This document shows positions 8,802 to 16,610 of a stretch of DNA of 52,759 bases, one piece after another. Both the position numbers and the translations under genes were made by a program. Under the pieces are notes generated by a model. It was not told the DNA's origin. It worked only from the letters and a program-made list of their open reading frames with translations, and ran no database searches. The stretch spans positions 1-52,759 of the forward strand of contig CAUJGS010000114.1 of assembly GCA_963170185.1 (NCBI GenBank), given 5' to 3'. This DNA is from Bdellovibrionota bacterium. Lineage in GTDB: Bacteria > Bdellovibrionota > Bdellovibrionia > Bdellovibrionales > JAMPXM01. The stretch's first letter is position 1; the number at the start of each line of letters is the position of its first letter.

Positions 8802-11599
8802 GTCGCTAGCTCCAGATGTGGTGCCCGGCACGCATAAACCCACTGACAGCGATCGCAGTCTTCTTTCTTATGCGGCTCCGGGCGAAACTCGCCGCTATCT
8901 AAAATTCTTCGAACTTCACCGACACGTGCTTTGAGTTCCTCATAAGAGTTCGTCAAATCCTCGCGCGTTTGCATATAGCGGATCTTTTTGTCGTCGACGA
9001 TTTCAAAGAGATCCAAGTTGCCTTCGGCTAAACGAAGACCATTGCCGCGAGACTTCTTGGTGACATCGAAAATAAAAATTCCGGCCAGTTTCCCTTCCAG
9101 GCGTGGTTTGGTCCAAGAGTTTTCCAGCGCGTAGGCATAAACCAGAGGTTGCCAATATTGATTGCGAGCCCAGGTCGAATAGTTTTGGTGATACGCGCGG
9201 TTTTTGTAGTCGACAATAACGGTTCGCCCTTTGGAGTCTTGGTCGACGCGATCGATGGAACCTCGAATCGGTGTCGCCGATCCGCCAAACTGAAATTCTC
9301 CTTCGAATGCCACCTCGCAACCCACCGTCTTCAGATCGGGGTGCTTGGCTCGCTCGGAGCGTTCGAACTCCAAAACACCACGCGCAACTCGAAGCATCCG
9401 ACGGCGAAGCGAGTTCCAGGCCTGCGGCGTACGCACCAAGGGCTTACCGTCTTGCTTCTCGACTTCGGTTTTGGCTTGGTCCACGACCGCAAAAAGCTCC
9501 TCGTCCGAAAGATCCGGCCACTGCTTGAGACCAAGATGCTCGAAGATTTTATGTTGCAAACTCCCTTGCCGACTCATATCGGCATCGAGGTCGATCTCGC
9601 CGGGATCGCGAAGCGCTAGAATTCGCGAAAGAGCAAACTGCAACGGGCAGCGAGAGACGGCATCGATCGTCGACGCCGAAAGCTTTTGCACGAGTCCGCC
9701 ACCGAATTTCGTCGGCTCCGACTCGCCTCGTTCATAGCGCAACCGCGCCCGCTGAGCTTCTGACCCGATTTCGTCAAACGGACGCTTCATCAGCGCATCA
9801 AAACGGGTGTCCTTGGGAACCTCGATCTCAGGAGTCTCCCTGTTCACCGCCCAAGCGCCCGCCAGCCAAGTCCAAGACGGAGTCTGCACCGTTCCGCCAA
9901 TATCGGTTTCCGCAAACAACAAGACCGTCGCCGCGCGCTCCTGCATGAGAATCCATCTCGCTTCGAACTCGCCGCGCTTGCGATCTTCGCCGTCGATAAC
10001 AAACCCCAGGTCGCGCTCGATTGCCCGAAGGTCCGTCGTCTGCAAGGCTGTTCCCAATTGCGACCGCAAAGCGCCGTCATGAAGACCCATCGCCACAATG
10101 TGCGAGCAGTCGATCCCCTCTAAAGACGTGAGGTTCACGCACCATATTCCATCGACCAGCGGTGGAATCACATTCACTTCGACTTTGGCCATCGCCTCGG
10201 CGAAGTATTTGACCCATTGCGAGCTTTGAAACTCCAAATCCGGAGGACATTCTTCCAAGACCGACTTCAAGGCCCGCGTGGCCCGATTTAGATCGTCGCC
10301 GGTTCTCAAAAGCGAAGCCGCCAGCGCGATGAAACGGTCCCGCGACAGACGGTCGTCTTTCCACTGACCACGGTCTTTGAACTCCGTCTGAAAATATCGC
10401 ATCAGATCTTGAGACAGATCGAGATCGCTTGCCTCGTACACGCGCGAGAAAACTTCGCGGAAGCCCTGATAACCGATCGCTGGCTGACCCTCGCCAAACA
10501 CGTCGACCTCGAGATCGCGCGGATCTGGAATTCCGGTTCGAATTCTAAGTCGCGCAAGCCACTTCATCATGTCGGGAAACGAGTGCAGAGCCGAAACCAC
10601 AGCCTTGCTAGAGGGAATGCCTTCCGTTTCCAAATGAAGCGAGAGCACCGGCCAGTAGGCTTCAAGATCCGGCGCGACAATCGCGATCGATGTCGCGGCG
10701 ACACCCGCATCCAGCCAACCTCGCGCCATCGCGACGGCTTCTTTTACTTCGGCCGAAGCGCTGGGCAAACGACGATAGACTCGCCCAGTTTCCGCCGCCA
10801 AGGCTTCGGCTTTGTCGGCTTTCACCAGACATGTCACGCCACGCGATTCCGCCTGTTTGAGAATCCAATCCGCCGCCAGTCGGCTTTCCGGATAATCCGC
10901 CTCCCATTCCGGGGACGGGCGAAGAATGCGAACCCGGCGCTTAGCCGCGAGCGCCAAAAGCAATTCCGCTTCGACATGTGACAACTCGGCACCGAGATCG
11001 AAAACAAAGTCCCGGGAAAGCACGTCATCCAGCGATTCCCGATGCGCAATCAGCCAGCCCGGAAGCCAAGCCCCGGCACAGAGTTTTTTTTCTTTCAGTT
11101 TTTTCCAAAGGTCGCTCGAGATACGATACCAGTCGCGCCAACGCTCACGCGAAGACTCGCGCGAGGGATCTTCCGAAGCCAACCAGTCTTCTAACAGCGA
11201 ATCGGCGCCGGCTTCGAGAGCCAAGATCGGAAGAAGCTGTCGGATATAAGCAAAGGCTGTCTTGGCCGCGCCGGGAGCCTTCAACCACGGCTCGTCGCGA
11301 TCCGCCAGCCAACCGGCGATGGCCGTGAGCATCAGTTCTCGCGAAATGATCTGAAGTTCCGGATCGATTTTCCTAGCAGCTTCCTGCCAGACCTCGTTGG
11401 CGCGAAGCACGGACTTGCCACTCACAAACCCATGCGCGCCAGCACCTTGGCCACCCGCCAGCAGTCTTCGCTGAATCGCAAGTTTGCTTCGCACATCGGT
11501 GACCACCCAAGACGTGCCACCTAAGCGAAGTTCGTTTTCAAAAGATTCGACCCACTGTCGACGTGTGCGATTTGAGCCGATGCGAAGAATCTCGATCAT
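8798..11599 (-). CDS. addB: AddB-like nuclease/helicase partner with iron-sulfur staple
   Basis: This 933-residue protein precedes and overlaps addA, as expected for the AddAB complex. The C-terminal third holds a RecB-type nuclease: GSLQHKIFEHL, then RGSIDRVDQ and VIVDYKNR, with a distal Q-x-x-x-Y-like QPLVYAYAL. One Cys before it (AVSRCPLQFA) and three after it (CDRCQWVYAC) match the [4Fe-4S] staple that closes AddB nuclease domains. No Walker A motif is visible in the N-terminal region, unlike Bacillus AddB but as in several Gram-negative AddB-like proteins. The helicase-like middle is probably a non-hydrolysing DNA-reading module (inference). It lies 67 bases after the outer-membrane protein gene at 11667 and may share its transcript. 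Confidence 0.82.
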   Translation of the reverse strand: MIEILRIGSNRTRRQWVESFENELRLGGTSWVVTDVRSKLAIQRRLLAGGQGAGAHGFVSGKSVLRANEVWQEAARKIDPELQIISRELMLTAIAGWLADRDEPWLKAPGAAKTAFAYIRQLLPILALEAGADSLLEDWLASEDPSRESSRERWRDWYRISSDLWKKLKEKKLCAGAWLPGWLIAHRESLDDVLSRDFVFDLGAELSHVEAELLLALAAKRRVRILRPSPEWEADYPESRLAADWILKQAESRGVTCLVKADKAEALAAETGRVYRRLPSASAEVKEAVAMARGWLDAGVAATSIAIVAPDLEAYWPVLSLHLETEGIPSSKAVVSALHSFPDMMKWLARLRIRTGIPDPRDLEVDVFGEGQPAIGYQGFREVFSRVYEASDLDLSQDLMRYFQTEFKDRGQWKDDRLSRDRFIALAASLLRTGDDLNRATRALKSVLEECPPDLEFQSSQWVKYFAEAMAKVEVNVIPPLVDGIWCVNLTSLEGIDCSHIVAMGLHDGALRSQLGTALQTTDLRAIERDLGFVIDGEDRKRGEFEARWILMQERAATVLLFAETDIGGTVQTPSWTWLAGAWAVNRETPEIEVPKDTRFDALMKRPFDEIGSEAQRARLRYERGESEPTKFGGGLVQKLSASTIDAVSRCPLQFALSRILALRDPGEIDLDADMSRQGSLQHKIFEHLGLKQWPDLSDEELFAVVDQAKTEVEKQDGKPLVRTPQAWNSLRRRMLRVARGVLEFERSERAKHPDLKTVGCEVAFEGEFQFGGSATPIRGSIDRVDQDSKGRTVIVDYKNRAYHQNYSTWARNQYWQPLVYAYALENSWTKPRLEGKLAGIFIFDVTKKSRGNGLRLAEGNLDLFEIVDDKKIRYMQTREDLTNSYEELKARVGEVRRILDSGEFRPEPHKKEDCDRCQWVYACRAPHLELAT

Positions 11600-11666
11600 C
11601 GAAAACTAGTTTGGCTTGCTCAGTGGCAAAACGGCAAGGCGCGGCGCAGGCGCTCAAGAGAGTCCG

Positions 11667-12824
11667 CTATCGACGCTGCTTAAGACGTCGGCGACCAGAG
11701 GCCGAGGAGCCTCCGGAGCTATCGCTACCGGAACCACCAAAGAGTCCCAAGTCCAAACCGATTCCGAGATTCATTTGAACCATGTAGCGACGATCTTCCA
11801 TTTGCCCTGGGTACTCCCCTAGCTCAACCCCATACGTCGCAAGATCAAACGAAAGCACGCCCATATCAAACGTCGTTCCCAGGGCGTAATAACCTTGGTG
11901 CAAACCCGCACGCAGCTGCAAGAGAGGCAGATCAAACTCCACCCCCAGATTGATCTTTTTGCCGACTTGAATATCCGAACGGTCCGCGTACCGATAGTCC
12001 ATCGCCGTGGTGATATCAAAAAGCGGAGTATCAAACGTGAGCGAACCTCCGATGGTGATATCCGGTTCGGCACGCGGTGGCGCCGTTACACCTTCGTCGT
12101 GACTAAACGCCGTGTAACCGAAGTTACGAATCGTCACGGCAAGCGTCGGTCGTATCGGCGACGGCACCGTGAGCATCGTTCCGATATCAAGACCGTATCC
12201 CGTGCCTCGATTCTTAAGCTGCTCCTTGATCGCGTCGATATCGAGATCCGAAAGCACGGCCGCACCAAGCGGCAGATTTGTACCCGTGCGATTCACACGC
12301 CGAACCGTGGCACCGACGGACCAAACACCGGGAATGAAGTCGATCGCTCCACCCAGTGCCAAACCGTAATCGAAGATGTAGTTGATATTCATTTCCGGAT
12401 AAGCCGGGTTCTGCAGATTGAGTCCGACGTTGCCGTTGGCGTAGCCCGCGATACCGAAGTTGGGCACGACAAACGAAGTCATTGCGCCGCCTCCCAACCA
12501 CACCGCTTTGCCATAGAGGTCGTCGAGCATGTCCGCAAACGTCGAGCCCGAAGATGCGGTTTGCACGATCTCCATGGCCTGCTGACCATTCACACCCAAC
12601 CGCGGATTCATGATCGTCCAATGCACGCCCGACACCCTTGCCAGAGCTGCCGGGTTGTACAAAAGCGCATCGCCATCGCTGGCAACAGCCGTGAAGGCAC
12701 CGCCCATACCCATCGCGCGTGCCGAACCCCATGTCTCCTGAAACTCCGCCGCATGCGCTCGAGGCCCATTCGCCAAAGTCAGCAGCCATAAAATTGTCAG
12801 CGTCGAAAAAAAGGACTTCGTCAT
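11667..12824 (-). CDS. Outer-membrane beta-barrel, 'MGMGG...NPA' (PorV/UPF0164-like) family, paralogue A
   Basis: 385 residues with a cleavable signal peptide (ends near RAHAAEF), followed by the family hallmark ARAMGMGGAFTAVASDGDA and LLYNPAAL. This N-terminal motif marks a group of FadL-like/PorV-like outer-membrane barrels; the remainder is strand-rich with a long glycine/serine tail and a basic C-terminus (GRRRLKQRR), unlike the usual terminal aromatic. It starts at ATG 12824, overlapping the stop of the lipoprotein gene as TGATG, so the two are probably made together. Related barrels lie at 13767 and 16611. The function (lipid or protein export, surface anchoring) is not evident from the sequence. 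Confidence 0.78.
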   Translation of the reverse strand: MTKSFFSTLTILWLLTLANGPRAHAAEFQETWGSARAMGMGGAFTAVASDGDALLYNPAALARVSGVHWTIMNPRLGVNGQQAMEIVQTASSGSTFADMLDDLYGKAVWLGGGAMTSFVVPNFGIAGYANGNVGLNLQNPAYPEMNINYIFDYGLALGGAIDFIPGVWSVGATVRRVNRTGTNLPLGAAVLSDLDIDAIKEQLKNRGTGYGLDIGTMLTVPSPIRPTLAVTIRNFGYTAFSHDEGVTAPPRAEPDITIGGSLTFDTPLFDITTAMDYRYADRSDIQVGKKINLGVEFDLPLLQLRAGLHQGYYALGTTFDMGVLSFDLATYGVELGEYPGQMEDRRYMVQMNLGIGLDLGLFGGSGSDSSGGSSASGRRRLKQRR

Positions 12825-13681
12825 CAAGGACACACGCACGCCGCCAGCGTGTCCGTGCATGTCCCCAGTCCGGGATCGTCTTCACTATGAATCAGGCCCG
12901 CCAAAGCCTTCACCTGGTCGGCCGAAAAATCGGCGGGTTCCGTGATGCTACAAAAATCATAAGCCGGGTTCACACCAGCAAGTGCCGAACATGCTCCCGA
13001 AACAGCCGTCGCCAAAGAAGAGCCCAGCGTCGAGCCCGACGCGTTCAATCCTTCAATCGCAAGCGTGATCCCAGTGCCGAACTCTCGAACCATCGCTTCT
13101 GGGAGATCGGCGACATTGCAGGCATCAAACCCCGGGTCGGCCGTGCCGTCGTTATTGGTGTCGGCGTAGGTCGCAAGAATCGCTCCCATCTTGGAAAACT
13201 CGATAAACGAAAGCATCAGGTTTTCATCTACCGTGCGCGCCGCTGGATCTGTCGAAATCGAGCGCAGAGTTTCTTCCGCCTCTTTACAGTCCGCAACCGA
13301 CGACACCGTCGCGTTTTGCAACGCCCCCATGAACAAAGCAAACAACCCGCCACCATTGCCAGCATTCGAAAGCTGATCAGCAAGTCGAATGAGATTCAAA
13401 CCGCAGCGCCCAGCATAGGCCGAAGCGAGTGCCGTCTTGGCAGCGCGTTCGGCGCGTCCCGTGGGCGACATGCGAAGCAGAGTGTCGATCGCGGCCGTCC
13501 ACTGCGACCCGTTCATTTGTTTTTTGGCTTCAAACAAGAGAGCCGCATCTGTGTCACGCTTGGCGCTTTCCAAAAAAGCATTTTGGCTGCAAGAAAGCGA
13601 AGACGCAGCAATCAAGAATACAACGAGAGCAAACGCTGGAAATCGACCAATATAACGTGCGTGAATCGGCGCTAACCTCAT
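12824..13681 (-). CDS. Predicted lipoprotein, cysteine-containing, partner of barrel A
   Basis: A 285-residue exported protein with hydrophobic segment FALVVFLIAASSLSC; the Cys after SSLS is a plausible but degenerate lipobox. Residues about 40-100 look helical and TPR-like (ALLFEAKKQMNGSQWTAAI). Eight or so further Cys occur, with several near the C-terminus ending CVCP. A distant resemblance to the lipoprotein at 15088 is seen around the NGGG stretch with nearby Cys residues. It overlaps the barrel gene at 12824. No functional domain is recognised. Confidence 0.65.
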   Translation of the reverse strand: MRLAPIHARYIGRFPAFALVVFLIAASSLSCSQNAFLESAKRDTDAALLFEAKKQMNGSQWTAAIDTLLRMSPTGRAERAAKTALASAYAGRCGLNLIRLADQLSNAGNGGGLFALFMGALQNATVSSVADCKEAEETLRSISTDPAARTVDENLMLSFIEFSKMGAILATYADTNNDGTADPGFDACNVADLPEAMVREFGTGITLAIEGLNASGSTLGSSLATAVSGACSALAGVNPAYDFCSITEPADFSADQVKALAGLIHSEDDPGLGTCTDTLAACVCP

Positions 13682-13718
13682 CCTATTATGATAGCGAGAA
13701 GCGCCCGTCCACGGGGCC

Positions 13719-13751
13719 CTAGACCGATCAAACTAGACGTTCAAACTAGAC
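13719..13751. repeat. Short direct repeats upstream of the lipoprotein gene
   Basis: The hexamer CTAGAC occurs three times at 13719, 13733 and 13746, and TCAAACTAGAC occurs twice, at 13728 and 13741. The spacing of 13-14 bases puts the copies near one helical turn apart. They lie between the end of barrel B and the start of the lipoprotein at 13681, where a promoter or operator could be. Function is a guess. Confidence 0.4.
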
Positions 13752-13766
13752 ACAGGAATAGACGCC

Positions 13767-14903
13767 TTAGAACCGAAGGGCAAATTTTCCAACCCAACGT
13801 CGGTCTTCGCGTCGACCGTTTGGATGGCCGATTTCCTCGCCATAGGAGGCCACTTGGAGCTGAAATTTTTCGGTCGCAAACTCAAGCCCGGCAGTCCAGT
13901 AGCCCTGATTAGCTCCCGCCCGAACGAACGCGAAGTCCGCGAAGTTGAATTCGATCCCGGCATGCGAGCGCTTGATCGCATCCTCTTCGGATTCCACCAA
14001 AGGTGTCGTGATGCCGTGATACTCAAATGCGATCGTGGTGCGCGTTCGATTGCCGAGAATCGGCTGAAAGCTAAGAGCGACATCCACCGTTTGTTCGGTA
14101 TCACGCGGACGAAGCGCGGTGGCATTAAACATCCCTTCGCGAAAATCGTAAGATGTGTTGCCGACGTCTCGCACGCTAACACCAAGAGCCGGCAGGCCCG
14201 CTACCGGAGCCGTGAGAATCAGCCCGGCATCCGCGGCAATCCCCATCCCTTCGCGAGCGAGCCCGGCGACGGTCAATCCTGTCGAAGCCGGATCGAGATC
14301 GTCATGAATCTCCGAACGGTTCACGAAACGACCGGTCACTCCCATCTTGAGAATACCGCCGTACATGCGAAAGTTGTAACCAAGTGCCAAGGCCCAGTCG
14401 TTTACGTAATCAAGGCGATAGTTCGTTCCAGCGGGATCGACCGAGGCATTGATCTGATACTTGGCCAACAGACCGACACCAAAGTTCGGCGCAACGAACG
14501 AAGGAAAGAGCTGCATCTTCGAATGCCAATGCTGCCCCCGCGCCTGATTGAGACGATCTAAAAGACCTTGAATCGAAATTGCATCCATGAAGTTTGTGAC
14601 ATTCACGATTTCCGTGTTGGCAAAGGCTCCGTGAAGCTCAGGGTCCGCAATGGTAAAGGTATAGTCGCGAAGCTTTCCAAGGCCTGCCGGGTTTGTCAGA
14701 ATCGCCGTCTCATCGTTGACCGTGTTAACATAAACACCGCCCATCCCAAGCGAACGAACGCCCGTGTAAAACTCGTCGATCTCGCCGTTAAAAGATGCCG
14801 CCGATGCCAACGAGCTCGAAAAGAGAGCCGTCACGCTCACGAACAATGCAGCCAGAACACGCCTTTTCACGATGCATGGAATGGATGAATTTTCGCGGAT
14901 CAT
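13767..14903 (-). CDS. Outer-membrane beta-barrel, 'MGMGG...NPA' family, paralogue B
   Basis: 378 residues. The signal peptide runs through KRRVLAALFVSVTALFSSS and is followed by VRSLGMGGVYVNTVNDETA and ILTNPAGL, the same N-terminal motif as the barrels at 11667 and 16611. It ends VGKFALRF, a terminal Phe as expected of a BAM-assembled barrel. I start at ATG 14903 because AAGAGGTG lies a few bases upstream; a longer frame to 14969 has no such site. It is divergent from the lipoprotein at 15088, with a shared 184-base intergenic region. Confidence 0.78.
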   Translation of the reverse strand: MIRENSSIPCIVKRRVLAALFVSVTALFSSSLASAASFNGEIDEFYTGVRSLGMGGVYVNTVNDETAILTNPAGLGKLRDYTFTIADPELHGAFANTEIVNVTNFMDAISIQGLLDRLNQARGQHWHSKMQLFPSFVAPNFGVGLLAKYQINASVDPAGTNYRLDYVNDWALALGYNFRMYGGILKMGVTGRFVNRSEIHDDLDPASTGLTVAGLAREGMGIAADAGLILTAPVAGLPALGVSVRDVGNTSYDFREGMFNATALRPRDTEQTVDVALSFQPILGNRTRTTIAFEYHGITTPLVESEEDAIKRSHAGIEFNFADFAFVRAGANQGYWTAGLEFATEKFQLQVASYGEEIGHPNGRREDRRWVGKFALRF

Positions 14904-15087
14904 ATCACACCTCTTAACTAATCTCGTATCGACACATCCTTGTTCCGGATTGAGACGATCCGGCGACATCGATGTCGAACTGGCCTCGACTCGCCCGACC
15001 TAGGTCCGCAAAGTCTTTGTTCGATTTCTTACGCTTTTTCTGAACGCTCCAGAGGCGCTATCATAGAGCTTTGGAGAGGTAACAAAA
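14904..15087. promoter_or_regulatory. Divergent intergenic region between barrel B and lipoprotein gene
   Basis: This 184-base AT-richer gap separates two divergent genes and must hold promoters for both. A TATCAT hexamer at 15059-15064 could be a -10 element for the plus-strand lipoprotein, but no convincing -35 is seen. Position is certain; promoter assignment is weak. Confidence 0.4.
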
Positions 15088-15801
15088 ATGAATTCAAAAC
15101 TGATCCGGCTCTCGTTGGCAGGTCTCGCTACGATGATTCTCTCGGCCTGCGAAACTCCCGAAGATCGCCAGCTCGCGAGCGCACAAGACTGTATCGACTT
15201 CGCACGCACGGCAGGCGACGCCGATCGTTGCTACGCTCTGGTCGACGGACTCGACAATGAAAAAGCGTACCTGATCCGCTGCTCAGCAAACTACATCGCA
15301 CAAGGCTTCACCGGCGAACGCATGGCAAGCGCCTTTCAACGCCTGAAAGACGGCAATGGCGGCGGCCAAAGCCCAATGGCCACGGCGATGGCCTACCTCG
15401 TTTTCAGCAACAACTCGTCTGTTCACTCGGTCGATAGCGCGGTTCTCAATTGCACGCGCTCTGGCGTGCGTTCGATGCAACGTCTTGTGACGATGTCCAA
15501 GCTTGCCACCTTCATCACCCAAACCGGTCTTGGTGGTACGATTCCAGCTAACGCCAACCCTCTTGATCCGTCATTTGATCCAGCCACGATTCAAAACGCG
15601 ATCACCAACCTCGCGGGCACCGGTACCGTTGATGACAAGAAAAATGTCGGCAATATCGCCCTTCAAATGAACGACGCGTATTGCAGCCCCGGTTCTTCTT
15701 TCACAGGAAACGAGATCTGTTTAAAACTTGGCGACGCCATCTCGACAGGATCAGGCGACGCGCAAGCCATTGGCGAACAGCTACTCGCTCTTCTTCAATA
15801 G
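15088..15801 (+). CDS. Predicted lipoprotein, cysteine-containing
   Basis: 237 residues with a good lipobox (MILSAC) after a short signal peptide; ribosome site GGAGAGG precedes the ATG. Mature protein is mostly helical with paired Cys (CIDFARTAGDADRCYAL, RCSANY, LNC, YCSPG, ICLKLG). A stretch DGNGGGQ with nearby Cys recalls the lipoprotein at 12824, suggesting distant paralogy. It is divergent from barrel B, again pairing a lipoprotein with a barrel. A stem-loop lies 38 bases after its stop. Function unknown. Confidence 0.72.
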   Translation: MNSKLIRLSLAGLATMILSACETPEDRQLASAQDCIDFARTAGDADRCYALVDGLDNEKAYLIRCSANYIAQGFTGERMASAFQRLKDGNGGGQSPMATAMAYLVFSNNSSVHSVDSAVLNCTRSGVRSMQRLVTMSKLATFITQTGLGGTIPANANPLDPSFDPATIQNAITNLAGTGTVDDKKNVGNIALQMNDAYCSPGSSFTGNEICLKLGDAISTGSGDAQAIGEQLLALLQ

Positions 15802-15838
15802 TCGCAATTCACCTTGCGCCCAGGCTCGAGTTTCGACT

Positions 15839-15876
15839 AAAGCCCTTCCCTATCACGGGAGGGGCTTTATGTTTTT
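15839..15876 (+). terminator. Stem-loop: probable terminator whose 3' arm carries the next gene's ribosome site
   Basis: A 12-bp stem (15839-15850 with 15857-15868, one G-U pair) and six-base loop TATCAC is followed by ATGTTTTTGGGG. It resembles a Rho-independent terminator for the lipoprotein gene. The 3' arm contains GGGAGGGG, the only good ribosome site for the phosphatase-like gene starting at 15869, so folding would hide that site. Confidence 0.7.
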
Positions 15877-16597
15877 GGGGAACCTAACACTCGGGCTTTG
15901 TGGATTCGTGGTCGCGGCAAACGGATTTTTGGCGACGCCGGTTTGGGCAGCCGACGCCAAAGCCATTTCCAAAAAAGTACGAAACGTCTTCGCTCTCACC
16001 TCCGACGGCAGCTTGATTCGCGGCGCTCAGCCATCGTCAAAAAATGTCGGCGTTTTAGTTGAAGCCGGAGTCGAAGAGGTTCTTATCCTGAAGGTCGACA
16101 CCAAAGGCGAAGTGGCGCGCGAGATCGAAGCGCTCTTGGCGGCGGGTTTACCGGAGGACCGTGTGCATCACCTACTGATGCAGTGGAACAAACCCGACGT
16201 CGCCAACACCTGCGAACAAGCCGCGACGGCGTTACAGATTATCACGGACGCCCAGGCAGAGGGTCGATCACTCTACTTCCATTGTACAGCTGGCGAAGAT
16301 CGCACAGGCATGGTCGCCGGGCTCTATCGTATCTTCACCGAAGGCATCGAAGTCGACGACGCATTTGAAAACGAACTCTGCGCCCGCGGTTATGCTGACG
16401 GCCACGCTCGCAAGCCTTCGCACATCGCAAGCACCATTCACCGCAGCCTGACACCGCTGTTCTTTGAATTGGCCGAGCGCTTAAAAAGCGCAAATGAAAA
16501 CGGCGAGGTACTACCCTCGCCGTCTAAACTTTGCCGTGGAATCGAGAAAAGCGTTTCGAAATCGACGGCGACCGGCACGCGCTGTCCGAAACACTGA
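15869..16597 (+). CDS. Exported dual-specificity/tyrosine phosphatase-like protein
   Basis: 242 residues: a signal peptide ending near VWAADA, then LIRGAQPSSKNVGVLVEAGV, a pattern typical of the start of DSP-like phosphatases, and the active-site loop HCTAGEDRTG at about residue 139, giving the CX5R motif. A general acid Asp is not assigned with certainty. It would act in the periplasm or outside the cell on phosphoproteins, phospholipid head groups or inositol phosphates. A longer upstream frame (to 15728) overlaps the lipoprotein gene and is not used; the ATG at 15869 has GGGAGGGG upstream. It faces the convergent barrel gene ending at 16611. Confidence 0.8.
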   Translation: MFLGNLTLGLCGFVVAANGFLATPVWAADAKAISKKVRNVFALTSDGSLIRGAQPSSKNVGVLVEAGVEEVLILKVDTKGEVAREIEALLAAGLPEDRVHHLLMQWNKPDVANTCEQAATALQIITDAQAEGRSLYFHCTAGEDRTGMVAGLYRIFTEGIEVDDAFENELCARGYADGHARKPSHIASTIHRSLTPLFFELAERLKSANENGEVLPSPSKLCRGIEKSVSKSTATGTRCPKH

Positions 16598-16610
16598 ACT
16601 CTTTAAAGAA

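Noticed and set aside
11895-13675. Two long plus-strand frames of about 300 residues
   Set aside because: They are antisense to the barrel A and lipoprotein genes, both with signal peptides and coupled starts; the antisense frames are highly basic shadows.
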